Source: Ensifer adhaerens
GTDB taxonomy: Bacteria > Pseudomonadota > Alphaproteobacteria > Rhizobiales > Rhizobiaceae
Assembly: GCF_020035535.1 (NCBI RefSeq)
Contig: NZ_CP083349.1
Location: forward strand, 682,001 to 746,000
DNA length: 64,000 bases
Direction of reading: 5' to 3'
Shown: piece after piece, positions 34,322 through 42,320 of the stretch
Numbering within the stretch: position 1 is the first letter of the stretch
Layout: each line of letters opens with the position of its first letter
Notes under the pieces: model-generated
What the model was told of the DNA's origin: nothing
Seen by the model: only the letters and a program-made list of their open reading frames with translations
The model's database searches: none
Position numbers and translations under genes: made by a program

Positions 34322-34909
34322 CTAGCCGACACTGGCGCGTTCGTTCACCTGATGCTCGTGTCCGTAGAGCGCGAGGAAGCCGTCGAGTTCCGCCGAGCCG
34401 AGGCCGAGGCCGTGCAGGATCTCGCCGGCAAAACTGATCGGCGCAGTTCCGGCAGCGGTGACGACATGGCCGCTGCGCAGCGCCTGTGGCTGACTGCGGT
34501 AGCGCTGCCTGCCGTGATAGCCGGGCAGCGCTGCAAGGCTTTCAGCGCTGTTGCCGGTATGGTCGATGCTATTGAGAAGTCCGCTTGTGGCGAGCGCGTT
34601 GACGCCGCCGCAAATGGCTGCGAGCACGCGCCTGTCGCGATCGAAAGCACGGATCGTTGCTGAGAGATCGGGAGCCTCACGCGTCTCCCAGATCGATCCG
34701 CCGCAGATCACCAACCCGTCGAAGCCTGCGGGATCGAGCGCGTCGACGGAGAGATGCGCCGAGACGTCGAGCCCGCCCATCGACGTCACCCGCGCACCGT
34801 CGGCGGTGGCGACGTCGATATCTATACCGAGGTGCGTACGCGCTGCCGCCATCAACAGCGCACATTCCCAATCGGCGAAGCCTTCACAGAGCACGATCGC
34901 AAGACGCAT
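34322..34909 (-). CDS. DJ-1/PfpI family protein
   Basis: 195 aa from ATG 34909 (GAGGA upstream). RLAIVLCEGFADWECALLMAA opens the Rossmann-like fold with the acidic residue that activates the cysteine; VLAAICGGVNALA carries the nucleophilic elbow cysteine. It resembles ThiJ/PfpI-type glutamine-amidotransferase-like proteins, some with protease, deglycase or chaperone activity. The gene is just downstream of the attenuated GNAT gene (10 nt gap), so it likely shares its regulation. Confidence 0.88.
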   Translation of the reverse strand: MRLAIVLCEGFADWECALLMAAARTHLGIDIDVATADGARVTSMGGLDVSAHLSVDALDPAGFDGLVICGGSIWETREAPDLSATIRAFDRDRRVLAAICGGVNALATSGLLNSIDHTGNSAESLAALPGYHGRQRYRSQPQALRSGHVVTAAGTAPISFAGEILHGLGLGSAELDGFLALYGHEHQVNERASVG

Positions 34910-34919
34910 CGTTCGATCC

Positions 34920-35423
34920 TCATCCAAGCTTCTGCATATAGCGCATGCCCGTCACCGGACGAGGCACGAAGCGCTCGGATTCGTAGAAATGATGCGCCTG
35001 AAAATTGCCCGTGGCGGCGCTGACCGAAAGGAAGTCGCAGCCGGCCATCTTCGCCTGCTCGCGCGCCTTGGCAACCAGATGGCGGCCAATGCCGGTGCCG
35101 CGGCTTTCAGGGCGAACGAAGAGATGATGCAGTTCCATGCCACGCGCGCCTTCGGCGGCCCGGTAGATCGGCACCAGGATCGCGTAGCCGATCAGTCGGT
35201 TGCCGGCCTCGGCAACGAGCGCGGTGATCCAGGGCGTGCGGCCGAAGAGGTCGCGCTCAAGCTGTTCCGGTGTGATCGGCGCGGCGTCGCCGTGTTGGGC
35301 GGAAAGCTCGGCGATCATGTCGCGCAGTTCCGGCAGGTCACGCTGCTTGGCGCAACGGATCGTGACCATCGGCGGTCGTGTCGACGGGACAGGGTGAAGG
35401 GTAGGGATGGCGGTCTGTAGCAT
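34920..35423 (-). CDS. GNAT family N-acetyltransferase under attenuator control
   Basis: 167 aa. TIRCAKQRDLPELRDMIAEL is the N-terminal helix, LHHLFVRPESRGTGIGRHLVAKARE the acetyl-CoA motif A, and NFQAHHFYESERFV motif B. GAGGAG lies 7 nt upstream of ATG 35423. A leader peptide, antiterminator and terminator sit in the 5' region. The acceptor is unknown; the aromatic leader hints at a link to aromatic amino acids. Confidence 0.9.
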   Translation of the reverse strand: MLQTAIPTLHPVPSTRPPMVTIRCAKQRDLPELRDMIAELSAQHGDAAPITPEQLERDLFGRTPWITALVAEAGNRLIGYAILVPIYRAAEGARGMELHHLFVRPESRGTGIGRHLVAKAREQAKMAGCDFLSVSAATGNFQAHHFYESERFVPRPVTGMRYMQKLG

Positions 35424-35461
35424 TTCTGGGCTCCTCGGTTTTTTTCGCCATCAGGAGCCGG

Positions 35462-35487
35462 AAAAACAAAAGCCGCCTGATGGCGGC
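35462..35487 (-). terminator. attenuator terminator hairpin upstream of GNAT gene
   Basis: On the minus strand GCCGCC-ATCA-GGCGGC is followed by TTTTGTTTTT, a classic intrinsic terminator, located before rather than after a gene. Its 5' arm (35487-35482) is also the partner of GCGGCCT (35513-35507), which pairs with AGGCCGC (35489-35483), so antiterminator and terminator are mutually exclusive. A further arm CCTGATGGCG at 35455-35446 can pair with 35485-35476. Confidence 0.8.
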
Positions 35488-35515
35488 CTTGTTGAATATG
35501 ATCAGCAGGCCGCTC

Positions 35516-35566
35516 CTATCGGAACAGCCAAAAATACACGCGGCAAATGGGTGCGTTCTTGATCAT
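35516..35566 (-). CDS. aromatic-rich leader peptide
   Basis: A 16-codon ORF MIKNAPICRVYFWLFR ending TAG. Tyr-Phe-Trp-Leu-Phe occurs just before the stop, the usual place for regulatory codons. The first antiterminator arm starts 2 nt past the stop codon: a ribosome at the stop would mask it and let the terminator form, whereas a ribosome stalled at the aromatic codons would leave it free. No upstream ribosome site exists because the predicted transcript starts at its ATG. Confidence 0.7.
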   Translation of the reverse strand: MIKNAPICRVYFWLFR

Positions 35567-35572
35567 GGGCGC

Positions 35573-35601
35573 TAGATTGTTCGTTTTCGCGATTTTGTCA
35601 A
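35573..35601 (-). promoter_or_regulatory. promoter of leader-GNAT transcript
   Basis: TTGACA (35601-35596), 17-bp spacer, AATCTA (35578-35573) on the minus strand. A start site 7 nt after the -10 element falls on the A of the leader ATG (35566), giving a leaderless mRNA as known for the rhizobial trp leader. Confidence 0.65.
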
Positions 35602-35651
35602 CGGGGATTTTTCGACCATCGATCGCGCCCCGCATTTTTTGGAGCGCCGCC

Positions 35652-36065
35652 TCAGTGTTCGCTCTCGCACATGGAGTGGTCGGCCAGGGCCCGGATCACA
35701 TAGCAGTCACCCACCGTGTGATTGCCGTCGCAGGCGACGATGCGCTCCAGTTCCTGCTCCAGCTTTCTCAGCCTGGCGATCTTTTCGCGAACGGTCGCCA
35801 GGTGCTCGCTGGCGATCCGGTCGGCCTCGCCGCAGGGACGCTCCGGATGCTGGCTGAGGGCGAGCAGGTCGCGGATCGAATCGATCGACAGGCCGAGGTC
35901 GCGCGCGTGACGGATGAATGCCAGCCGCTCGAGTTCGCTTTTCTCGTAGCGCCGCTGGTTGCCTTCGGAGCGTTCGGGCGCCGCGATCAGCCCCATCTGC
36001 TCGTAATAGCGGATCGTCGGAATCTTGACGCCGGTGCGCCGGGAGAGATCGCCAATGGAATACAT
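35652..36065 (-). CDS. MerR-family regulator
   Basis: 137 aa from ATG 36065 (GAGGC upstream). MYSIGDLSRRTGVKIPTIRYYEQMGLI is the MerR HTH, followed by RRYEKSELERLAFIRHARDLG and a long dimerisation helix. Cysteines at CGEAD, in the pair ACDGNHTVGDC and in the tail SMCESEH could bind a soft metal or sense thiol oxidation. No efflux pump is adjacent. A dyad with typical MerR spacing overlaps its own promoter. Confidence 0.9.
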   Translation of the reverse strand: MYSIGDLSRRTGVKIPTIRYYEQMGLIAAPERSEGNQRRYEKSELERLAFIRHARDLGLSIDSIRDLLALSQHPERPCGEADRIASEHLATVREKIARLRKLEQELERIVACDGNHTVGDCYVIRALADHSMCESEH

Positions 36066-36078
36066 GCTCGCCTCAAAC

Positions 36079-36099
36079 CTATAGCTTCTGGAGCAATAG
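36079..36099. promoter_or_regulatory. MerR operator/promoter
   Basis: CTATAGCT-TCTGG-AGCAATAG is an inverted repeat with one mismatch, 14 bp upstream of the MerR start. MerR proteins twist such dyads to activate promoters with long spacers. Confidence 0.5.
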
Positions 36100-36185
36100 A
36101 TAGTTGCGTGCTGCATTGTGTCAATGGCGGGGTGAGGGAAGGGCCCACACGGGCCCCTCCCGACGGCAAGTAATTCCGGCCCGGC

Positions 36186-37061
36186 CTAGCCGGGGTCCTT
36201 GCCGAGGAACGAGAGCAGCACCTCGTCGAAGTGATCGCTTTCTTCCAGTTGCGGCGTATGCCCGCTCTCCTCGAAGGTTCGCACCGTCAGGTCAGCGAAG
36301 TCCCCCCGGTACTCGTCCCAGGTGGAGGCTGGAGCAACGAGATAGTCCGATCGGCCAAGGGCCAACAGCACGGGCGCCGTCAGCGCGTTCAACCCCTTGC
36401 GGATATCGATATCGCGAAAGACCTCGCCCCAGAGATGGTCGAAGACAGCGTTGTTGACCGTGACATCAAGCCAAAGCGGCGCGGCATCGAAGTCCGGCTG
36501 ATGCCAGCTCTTGGCGCCAAGCCGGATCAGCAGCGATTTGAAGCGCTCCTCCGGCCGGGCTGCTATGTCCGCGCCAAGCGCGGCCATCTCCCGCTCGAAG
36601 GTTGCCTTGCGCTCAGGCGATACGGTCTCCTCCCAGATCCGGTCGGCGACGGCCATATGGCGGGCAGAATGGCTCGGGCCGGTACCGACCATAACAAGAT
36701 GGCTGATGTGCCCCGGATGCCGCTTGGCATATTCGAGCGCCATGTAGCCATGGCCGGAATGGCCGAGGATCGCAAAGCGCTCGAGACCGAGATGCGCGCG
36801 CAGCCGGTCGATGTCGGCAAGCACCGTCTCGAAGCCGATGTCGCCAGAGGCATATTCGCCCCGGGCCGGTGCGAAACCGCGATGGTCGACGAAGACCAGG
36901 CGCAGCTTTTCGCGAAGCGCCTTGGAGAAGGTGCGCGGATAGTAGATGGCGCTGCCGATGACGAGCAGCGGCATGCCGCTGCCTTCGATCGTATAGCCAA
37001 GGTCGAAGGGACCGGCGCGAAGGCTTCCGGTTTCGGAAACAAATCCGTTTTTCGTAGTCAT
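36186..37061 (-). CDS. alpha/beta hydrolase
   Basis: 291 aa. GSGMPLLVIGSAIYYPRTF gives the oxyanion region, FAILGHSGHGYMALEYAKRHP the nucleophile elbow with the catalytic serine, ALGRSDYLVAP the acid loop and ESGHTPQLEESDHF the histidine. Belongs to the proline-iminopeptidase/haloalkane-like hydrolase fold; substrate unknown. Cytosolic. No operon partner. Confidence 0.85.
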   Translation of the reverse strand: MTTKNGFVSETGSLRAGPFDLGYTIEGSGMPLLVIGSAIYYPRTFSKALREKLRLVFVDHRGFAPARGEYASGDIGFETVLADIDRLRAHLGLERFAILGHSGHGYMALEYAKRHPGHISHLVMVGTGPSHSARHMAVADRIWEETVSPERKATFEREMAALGADIAARPEERFKSLLIRLGAKSWHQPDFDAAPLWLDVTVNNAVFDHLWGEVFRDIDIRKGLNALTAPVLLALGRSDYLVAPASTWDEYRGDFADLTVRTFEESGHTPQLEESDHFDEVLLSFLGKDPG

Positions 37062-37254
37062 GAAGATGATCCCAGCGGTGGCCGGTGAGCGGTCATATCG
37101 ACGTCAGGCGTTCACGCGGCCAGAAAAAGCCATGCCAAAAGCCGCCGAAAAGCGGTCGTGGCGTCAGTAGTTTTCTGTCGGTGAGCGTCGCTAACGGATC
37201 AGGCGCACGGGTCTTGGTCCTCTTTTGGGGACCGCTGAATACCATCCTTGGTCA

Positions 37255-37281
37255 GGGCAGGACAAGTCGTGCGTCCTGCCC
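37255..37281. terminator. 9-bp stem-loop downstream of 37300 gene
   Basis: GGGCAGGAC (37255-37263) pairs perfectly with GTCCTGCCC (37273-37281). It lies just past the end of the minus-strand hypothetical gene but lacks a T-tract. The remaining 190 bp up to the hydrolase start show no other element. Confidence 0.4.
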
Positions 37282-37299
37282 GAGGTCCACAAGGCTCTG

Positions 37300-37767
37300 T
37301 CAGGCGATGTCGCTGCCGCTGTCGGCAATGTCGGTGGCTGCGTTGTCACGCTGTTTCTCGACACCCATCGCACGTTCGACTCCCCGGCGAATTTCGTCCT
37401 CGACTGCCCTCCGCTGTTCGGTATCCATCGCCTTGAGATCCTCTTCGTTGAGGCCAAGCGATTCCAGGATTTGAGCGCGGATCTGCTCTGCCAGGCTCAT
37501 CTTCGACCGCTTCAGGAACTCGTTGCTGACCGAGTTTCCTGACGGTGCCGCCCCTTTCTGGCCCGTGATCGAGGCGGTTCCGGTTTCCTCGCGGGTCGCG
37601 GTCGCCCACAGGGCGTTGGAGAGCGCGCTTGATGTCGAGGGCGGCGCAACCGTTGGGGCCTGGCGCGGGCGCGCGTCTGTCCCGGTCTCCTCGATCGGCG
37701 AAACCGTGCCCATCTGCTGGCGGCGCTGGGAGAAGTAGTAGTTCGAGATGCTGTTGTCGATCTTCAT
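37300..37767 (-). CDS. hypothetical protein
   Basis: 155 aa, no signal or TM helix. The first 75 residues are Pro/Thr/Ser/Ala-rich and probably disordered, while 85-140 form a charged helix (KMSLAEQIRAQILESLGL-NEEDLKAMDTEQRRAVEDEI) reminiscent of small rhizobial helical proteins. GGGG lies 5 nt upstream of ATG 37767. Codon use agrees with its neighbours, so I take it as real. Function unknown. Confidence 0.7.
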   Translation of the reverse strand: MKIDNSISNYYFSQRRQQMGTVSPIEETGTDARPRQAPTVAPPSTSSALSNALWATATREETGTASITGQKGAAPSGNSVSNEFLKRSKMSLAEQIRAQILESLGLNEEDLKAMDTEQRRAVEDEIRRGVERAMGVEKQRDNAATDIADSGSDIA

Positions 37768-37871
37768 GGGAATCCCCCGGAATCTGTCGTCCGGGGGAAG
37801 CTGCTGTCGCGGGCTTGCGCGGAGCTTGCTTTTGCAACCCTCTAGCGAGATTTAGGGATGCCTCTCGCGCT

Positions 37872-40205
37872 TCACGGCAGGGTGTAGGCGATGATGTAAT
37901 CGCCGGGCTTCGTGCCGACCGAGCCGTGGCCGCCGGCGACGATCAGCACATATTGCTTGTCGCCCACCGCATAGCTCATCGGCGTCGACTGGCCACCGGC
38001 GGGCAGGCGCGCTTCCCAGAGCTGTCGGCCGGTCGTCAGATCATAGGCGCGCAGATAGTCGTCGACCGCAGCGCCCAGGAAGGCAACGCCGCCCTTGGTG
38101 ATCATAGGCCCGCCGATGCCGGGTACGCCCACCTTGAACGGCAGCGGTAATGGCGTCATGTCCTCGACGGTGCCGTTCTTGTGCTTGTAGGCGATCTTGC
38201 CGGCTCGAAGATCCGCGCCGGCGACATAGCCCCATGGCGGCGCCTGGCAGGGAATGCCGAGCGGTCCGAGGAAGGGGCCCATGAAGACGCCATAGGGCGC
38301 TCCATCGTTGCGGTTGAGGCCCTGTTCCGAACCTTTCTCGTCCTGGCCCTTCGGCGGGACCTGATCGCGGGGCACGAGACGCGAGGTGAAGGCGAGATAG
38401 GTCGGCATGCCGAACATCACCTGCCGTTCCGGATCGACCGCAACGGAACCCCAATTGAAGGTGCCGAAGTTGCCAGGATAGACCAGAGTGCCTTCGAGCG
38501 ACGGCGGCGTGTAGCGCCCCTCATATTTCAGCGACCGGAACTCGATGCGGCACGCAAGCTGGTCGAAGAGCGTGACGCCCCACATATCCTTCTCCCGCAG
38601 CGGTGCGGGCATGAAGGTGAGGCCGGAGACCGGTTGGGTCGGCGCCGTGAAATCCTCGCGGATCGCCCCGCCCGGCGCCTGGACTTCCTCGACCGGGATG
38701 ATCGGCTCGCCGCTTCTGCGGTCGAGCACGTAGATGTCGCCCTGTTTCGTCGGTCCGACCAGCGCCGGCACGACCGTGCCGTCTTCCTTGGTGATGTCGA
38801 GCAGGGCCGGTTGCGCTGGCACATCCATGTCCCAGAGATCGTGATGCACGGTCTGGCGCACCCAGCGCACTGCGCCCGAGTTGATGTCGAGCGCGACGAT
38901 CGAGGAGGAATATTTCTCGACGTGCTCGCTCCGGCCCATGCCGAGTTGGTCCGGCACCTGGTTGCCCATCGGAATGTAGACGAGGCCGAGGGCTTCGTCA
39001 TAGCTGAAGACCGACCAACTGTTCGGCGAGTTGGTGGTGTAGGTCTGACCCTCGGGAAGAGGCGTCGTCACATCCGGGTTGCCGCTGTCCCAGTTCCAGA
39101 TCAGCGCGCCGGTGTTGATGTCGAAGGCGCGGATGACGCCGGATTGTTCCTGGGTCGAATAGTTGTCGTTGACTGCGCCGCCGATGATGAGCTTGCCGGC
39201 GACCGCCACCGGCGGGGACGTCGAATAATAGTAGCCGGCGGGGTTGTACTTCATGCCCGTTTCGAGCTTCAGCACGCCGTTGTCGGCAAAGCTGGTGCAG
39301 ACGGAGCCGTTTGTCGCGTCGAGGGCGATCAGGCGCGCATCGGAGGTTGGCAGATAGACCCGCTCGGCGCAGGGGCTGCCGGGCGCTGCGGTGGGATCGG
39401 ACCAATAGGTGACGCCGCGGCAGGTCTGGTGCTGCCGGTCGGGGTTCATGCCCGAGTTGGAATCATACTTCCATTTTTCCTCGCCGGTCGCCGCGTCGAG
39501 GGCGATCGCCCAATTGTGCGGCGTGCAGGCATAGAGCGTATCCTTCACCTTGAGCGGCGTGACCTGATAGGTCGTCTCGCCGACATCCTCCGGTCGTTTG
39601 ACGTCGCCGGTCTGGTATTGCCAGGCGACCCTCAGATTGGCGACATTGTCAAGCGTGATCTGGTCGAGCGGCGAATAACGCTGGCCGAAGGGGGTTCGCC
39701 CGTATTGGTGCCATTCACCCGGGGGCACTGAGCCACCGAGCGGAGGGTCGGCGGCAACGACATTGCTTGGCAGATCTCCGCGGATATCGTGCGGATCCAG
39801 CGTCAGTGCATATCCGGCCACACCGATCGCGAGGAGTACGGCAATCGCCAAGGGCCAGGCGCTCACCGCATAGCGTTCGCCCGTTGGGCTCTCGAAGCCG
39901 AGCGGCCGACGGACGGAAGGCAGCAGCAGCCAGAGCCCCAGGAGCACGATGACGCCTCCGCGCGGACCGAGTTGCCACCAGTCGAAGCCGACCTCCGAGA
40001 TTGCCCAGCCGAGCGAGCCAAGGATCATGAACGCATAGAGCCAGATCGCTGCCGATTTTCGCTTGAACAGGAGTACGGCCGTCAGCAGGAAACCGATGCC
40101 GATGACGAGATAAAAGGGGCTGCCGCCAAGCATCAGCAGTTTGACCCCGCCGCCGCCGAGCACGAGGCCGATGAGAGCGAACACGATGGCTGTCAGGATG
40201 AGCAT
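37872..40205 (-). CDS. gcd: membrane-bound PQQ glucose dehydrogenase
   Basis: 777 aa. Five N-terminal TM helices (about 1-130) precede an eight-bladed propeller dehydrogenase domain: GEWHQYGRTPFGQRYSPLDQI, HNWAIALDAATGEEKWKYD, TSPPVAVAGKLIIGG, TVHHDLWDMDVPAQPAL and PMITKGGVAFLGAAVDDYLRAYD. The C-terminal QYVLIVAGGHGSVGTKPGDYIIAY is typical of Gcd. It oxidises glucose to gluconate in the periplasm and donates electrons to ubiquinone; it needs PQQ, whose genes are not here. GGAG precedes ATG 40205. Confidence 0.95.
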   Translation of the reverse strand: MLILTAIVFALIGLVLGGGGVKLLMLGGSPFYLVIGIGFLLTAVLLFKRKSAAIWLYAFMILGSLGWAISEVGFDWWQLGPRGGVIVLLGLWLLLPSVRRPLGFESPTGERYAVSAWPLAIAVLLAIGVAGYALTLDPHDIRGDLPSNVVAADPPLGGSVPPGEWHQYGRTPFGQRYSPLDQITLDNVANLRVAWQYQTGDVKRPEDVGETTYQVTPLKVKDTLYACTPHNWAIALDAATGEEKWKYDSNSGMNPDRQHQTCRGVTYWSDPTAAPGSPCAERVYLPTSDARLIALDATNGSVCTSFADNGVLKLETGMKYNPAGYYYSTSPPVAVAGKLIIGGAVNDNYSTQEQSGVIRAFDINTGALIWNWDSGNPDVTTPLPEGQTYTTNSPNSWSVFSYDEALGLVYIPMGNQVPDQLGMGRSEHVEKYSSSIVALDINSGAVRWVRQTVHHDLWDMDVPAQPALLDITKEDGTVVPALVGPTKQGDIYVLDRRSGEPIIPVEEVQAPGGAIREDFTAPTQPVSGLTFMPAPLREKDMWGVTLFDQLACRIEFRSLKYEGRYTPPSLEGTLVYPGNFGTFNWGSVAVDPERQVMFGMPTYLAFTSRLVPRDQVPPKGQDEKGSEQGLNRNDGAPYGVFMGPFLGPLGIPCQAPPWGYVAGADLRAGKIAYKHKNGTVEDMTPLPLPFKVGVPGIGGPMITKGGVAFLGAAVDDYLRAYDLTTGRQLWEARLPAGGQSTPMSYAVGDKQYVLIVAGGHGSVGTKPGDYIIAYTLP

Positions 40206-40641
40206 GATGCAAACTCCCGCATTGAAGCACAGTGCCGCGACACCGTTTTTTCCATGACGCTGGTCCCCGTTCGGGGCCGCGTGAGACAGGTCGGTTTCGG
40301 AGTCGGCGGTCGCAATCGACGTCGCGGCAGCCAGGTTGGCAACGGCGCGTTTGGCGCGCCGTTACCGCTAGCACCTAACGCGCGGCACCTGCCTTTCAAT
40401 AGCCACAATTCCGCAACGCGGAAATTTAGGGGTATGCGATGGGGTTGTGCTCAAGGTGCTGAGAGGTCGGACGGCGAAGCTGACACGCACGTCGCCGGCA
40501 CCTGCTGGCAGCGAAAAGGGGCGCTTCCTTCGCAACGTGCAAAAACAAGAAGATAGAGCGTTTCGGTGAATCAGGATTGGAGGAGCCGCGCGGGATCGCT
40601 ACAAGGCGATGCCGCTTCAGCAAGCGTGAATGCGGAGGCCG
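40206..40641. other. 436-bp intergenic region between selO end and gcd start
   Basis: No convincing ORF. It contains one strong hairpin, AACGGCGC (40341-40348) with GCGCCGTT (40356-40363), and presumably the gcd promoter in the half near 40206. I recognise no riboswitch or RNA. Confidence 0.6.
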
Positions 40642-42147
40642 TCACGTGCCGCAGAAGGTTCGCTGCACTTCCTCTTCGGGTTTCGGTGGCTCCTGGTAGG
40701 CGGCAAAACGCGGCTGATCCTCGTAAGGCTTCGCGGTCACGTCAACCAGCGCCTCGAACAGCGAAAAGTCGGCCTCCTCGGTCGCTGCCGCGATCGCCTT
40801 TTCGATGCGGTGATTGCGGGGGATGTAGGCGGGGTTCACGGTCTTCATCGCCGCCGCGCGCTCTTTGGGCGTCATCGTTTCACGGCCAAGCCGTTGACGC
40901 CAGTCCTGAAGCCATGGCTCAATCGTCGCGGCGGAGGCGAACGAAGAGCCCAGCAGCGCGTCGGCTGCGGGATCGCGTGCGCTCTCGCAGAGCCGGCGGA
41001 AGGTCAGGGTAAAGTCGGCTTCGCTTTTGTGCATGGCGGTCAGTAGCGATTGCACAAGGTCGAGATCGCCTTCTTCGCTCGTGGCCAGCCCGATCTTGGC
41101 CCGCATGCCGTCCAGCCAATGGCGCTGGAAGATTGCGCCGTATTCGCCGAGCGCATCGTTGGCCAGTTCAACCGCCGTATCCGCGTTATCATCGAAGAGC
41201 GGCACCAGGGTCTCGGCCAGGCGGGCGAGGTTCCATTGGCCGATCGCGGGTTGGCTCGCATAGGCATAGCGGCCGATCTGGTCGATCGACGAGAACACCT
41301 TCTTGGGATCGTAGGCATCCATGAAGGCGCAGGGGCCGAAGTCGATCGTCTCGCCGGATATCGTCATGTTGTCGGTGTTCATCACCCCATGAATGAAGCC
41401 GACATGCAGCCAGCGGGCGATCAGTTCCGCCTGACGCGCGTTCACCGCCTTGAAGAAGGCGAGATAAGGCCGCTCCTCGTCCTTGATCTCGGGATAGTGC
41501 CGGTCGATCGCGTAGTCGGCGAGAATCTTCACCGAGGCCATGTCGCCGCGCGCGGCGAAGAACTGGAAGGTGCCGACGCGCATGTGGCTGGCGGCGACGC
41601 GCGTGACGATGGCGCCGGGCAGGATCTGCTCGCGATAGACCGGCTGGCCGGTGACGACGGCAGCAAGCGCCCGCGTCGTGGGGATGCCGAGCGCAAACAT
41701 CGCTTCGCTGGCGATGTATTCACGCAGCACCGGACCGAGAGCCGCACGCCCGTCGCCGCGGCGCGAAAACGGTGTCTGTCCCGGCCCTTTCAGCTGAATG
41801 TCGCGCCGCTTTCCGTTGCGATCGATCACTTCGCCGATGAGGATCGCCCGGCCGTCGCCAAGTTGCGGCACGAAGGTTCCGAACTGGTGACCGGCATAGG
41901 CCATGGCGAGCGGTTCGGCGCCATCAGGCACGCGATTGCCCGAGAAGATCTGCGCACCGTCGCGCTCGAGTGCGGCCACATCGAGCCCGAGCTCCTCGGC
42001 GAGCGGCTTGTTGAGCTTGATCAGCCAGGGTTCGGCGACAGGGGTGGGCTCGACGCGCGCGAAGAACTGCTGCGGCAGGCGCGCATAGCTATTGTCGAAG
42101 GCGAAGGCTTCGGTGTTTCCGGTCGGTGAGGGGGGAACGTAGTTCAT
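40642..42147 (-). CDS. selO: SelO (YdiU) pseudokinase protein AMPylase
   Basis: 501 aa from ATG 42147. Family motifs: MAYAGHQFGTFVPQLGDGRA, LKGPGQTPFSRRGDGRAALG, REYIASEAMFALGIPTTRALA, FIHGVMNTDNMTISGETIDFGPCAFMDAYDP and KTVNPAYIPRNHRIEKAI. SelO transfers AMP to Ser/Thr/Tyr of proteins. The C-terminus ends TFCGT, the redox cysteine that takes the place of selenocysteine in eukaryotic SelO. The ribosome site is weak. Monocistronic. Confidence 0.95.
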   Translation of the reverse strand: MNYVPPSPTGNTEAFAFDNSYARLPQQFFARVEPTPVAEPWLIKLNKPLAEELGLDVAALERDGAQIFSGNRVPDGAEPLAMAYAGHQFGTFVPQLGDGRAILIGEVIDRNGKRRDIQLKGPGQTPFSRRGDGRAALGPVLREYIASEAMFALGIPTTRALAAVVTGQPVYREQILPGAIVTRVAASHMRVGTFQFFAARGDMASVKILADYAIDRHYPEIKDEERPYLAFFKAVNARQAELIARWLHVGFIHGVMNTDNMTISGETIDFGPCAFMDAYDPKKVFSSIDQIGRYAYASQPAIGQWNLARLAETLVPLFDDNADTAVELANDALGEYGAIFQRHWLDGMRAKIGLATSEEGDLDLVQSLLTAMHKSEADFTLTFRRLCESARDPAADALLGSSFASAATIEPWLQDWRQRLGRETMTPKERAAAMKTVNPAYIPRNHRIEKAIAAATEEADFSLFEALVDVTAKPYEDQPRFAAYQEPPKPEEEVQRTFCGT

Positions 42148-42270
42148 GATCAAGCGGTCAAACGGCGTCTGCCGGGATACCCCGGGGCCGTCCTTTCGGC
42201 CTAAGTCTACACGAGATCGCGAAGATTTTGGGTCGCATCGACCAAAAAACGTCAACGCCGAAAAAGCGGC

Positions 42271-42307
42271 GCCCTCCCGCGATTACTCGCGAGAGGGCCG
42301 GGAGGGC
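42271..42307. repeat. GCCCTCCCG palindromic intergenic repeat
   Basis: GCCCTCCCGCG (42271-42281) can pair with CGCGAGAGGGC (42288-42298, one mismatch) or, over nine bases, with CGGGAGGGC (42299-42307). Alternative pairing of one arm is unusual. It lies between mmuM-like and selO genes, both on the minus strand. Confidence 0.45.
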
Positions 42308-42320
42308 GAGGCCCCGTACC

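Noticed and set aside
38181..39731. 516-codon plus-strand open frame opposite gcd
   Set aside because: Antisense shadow of gcd; no recognisable domain.
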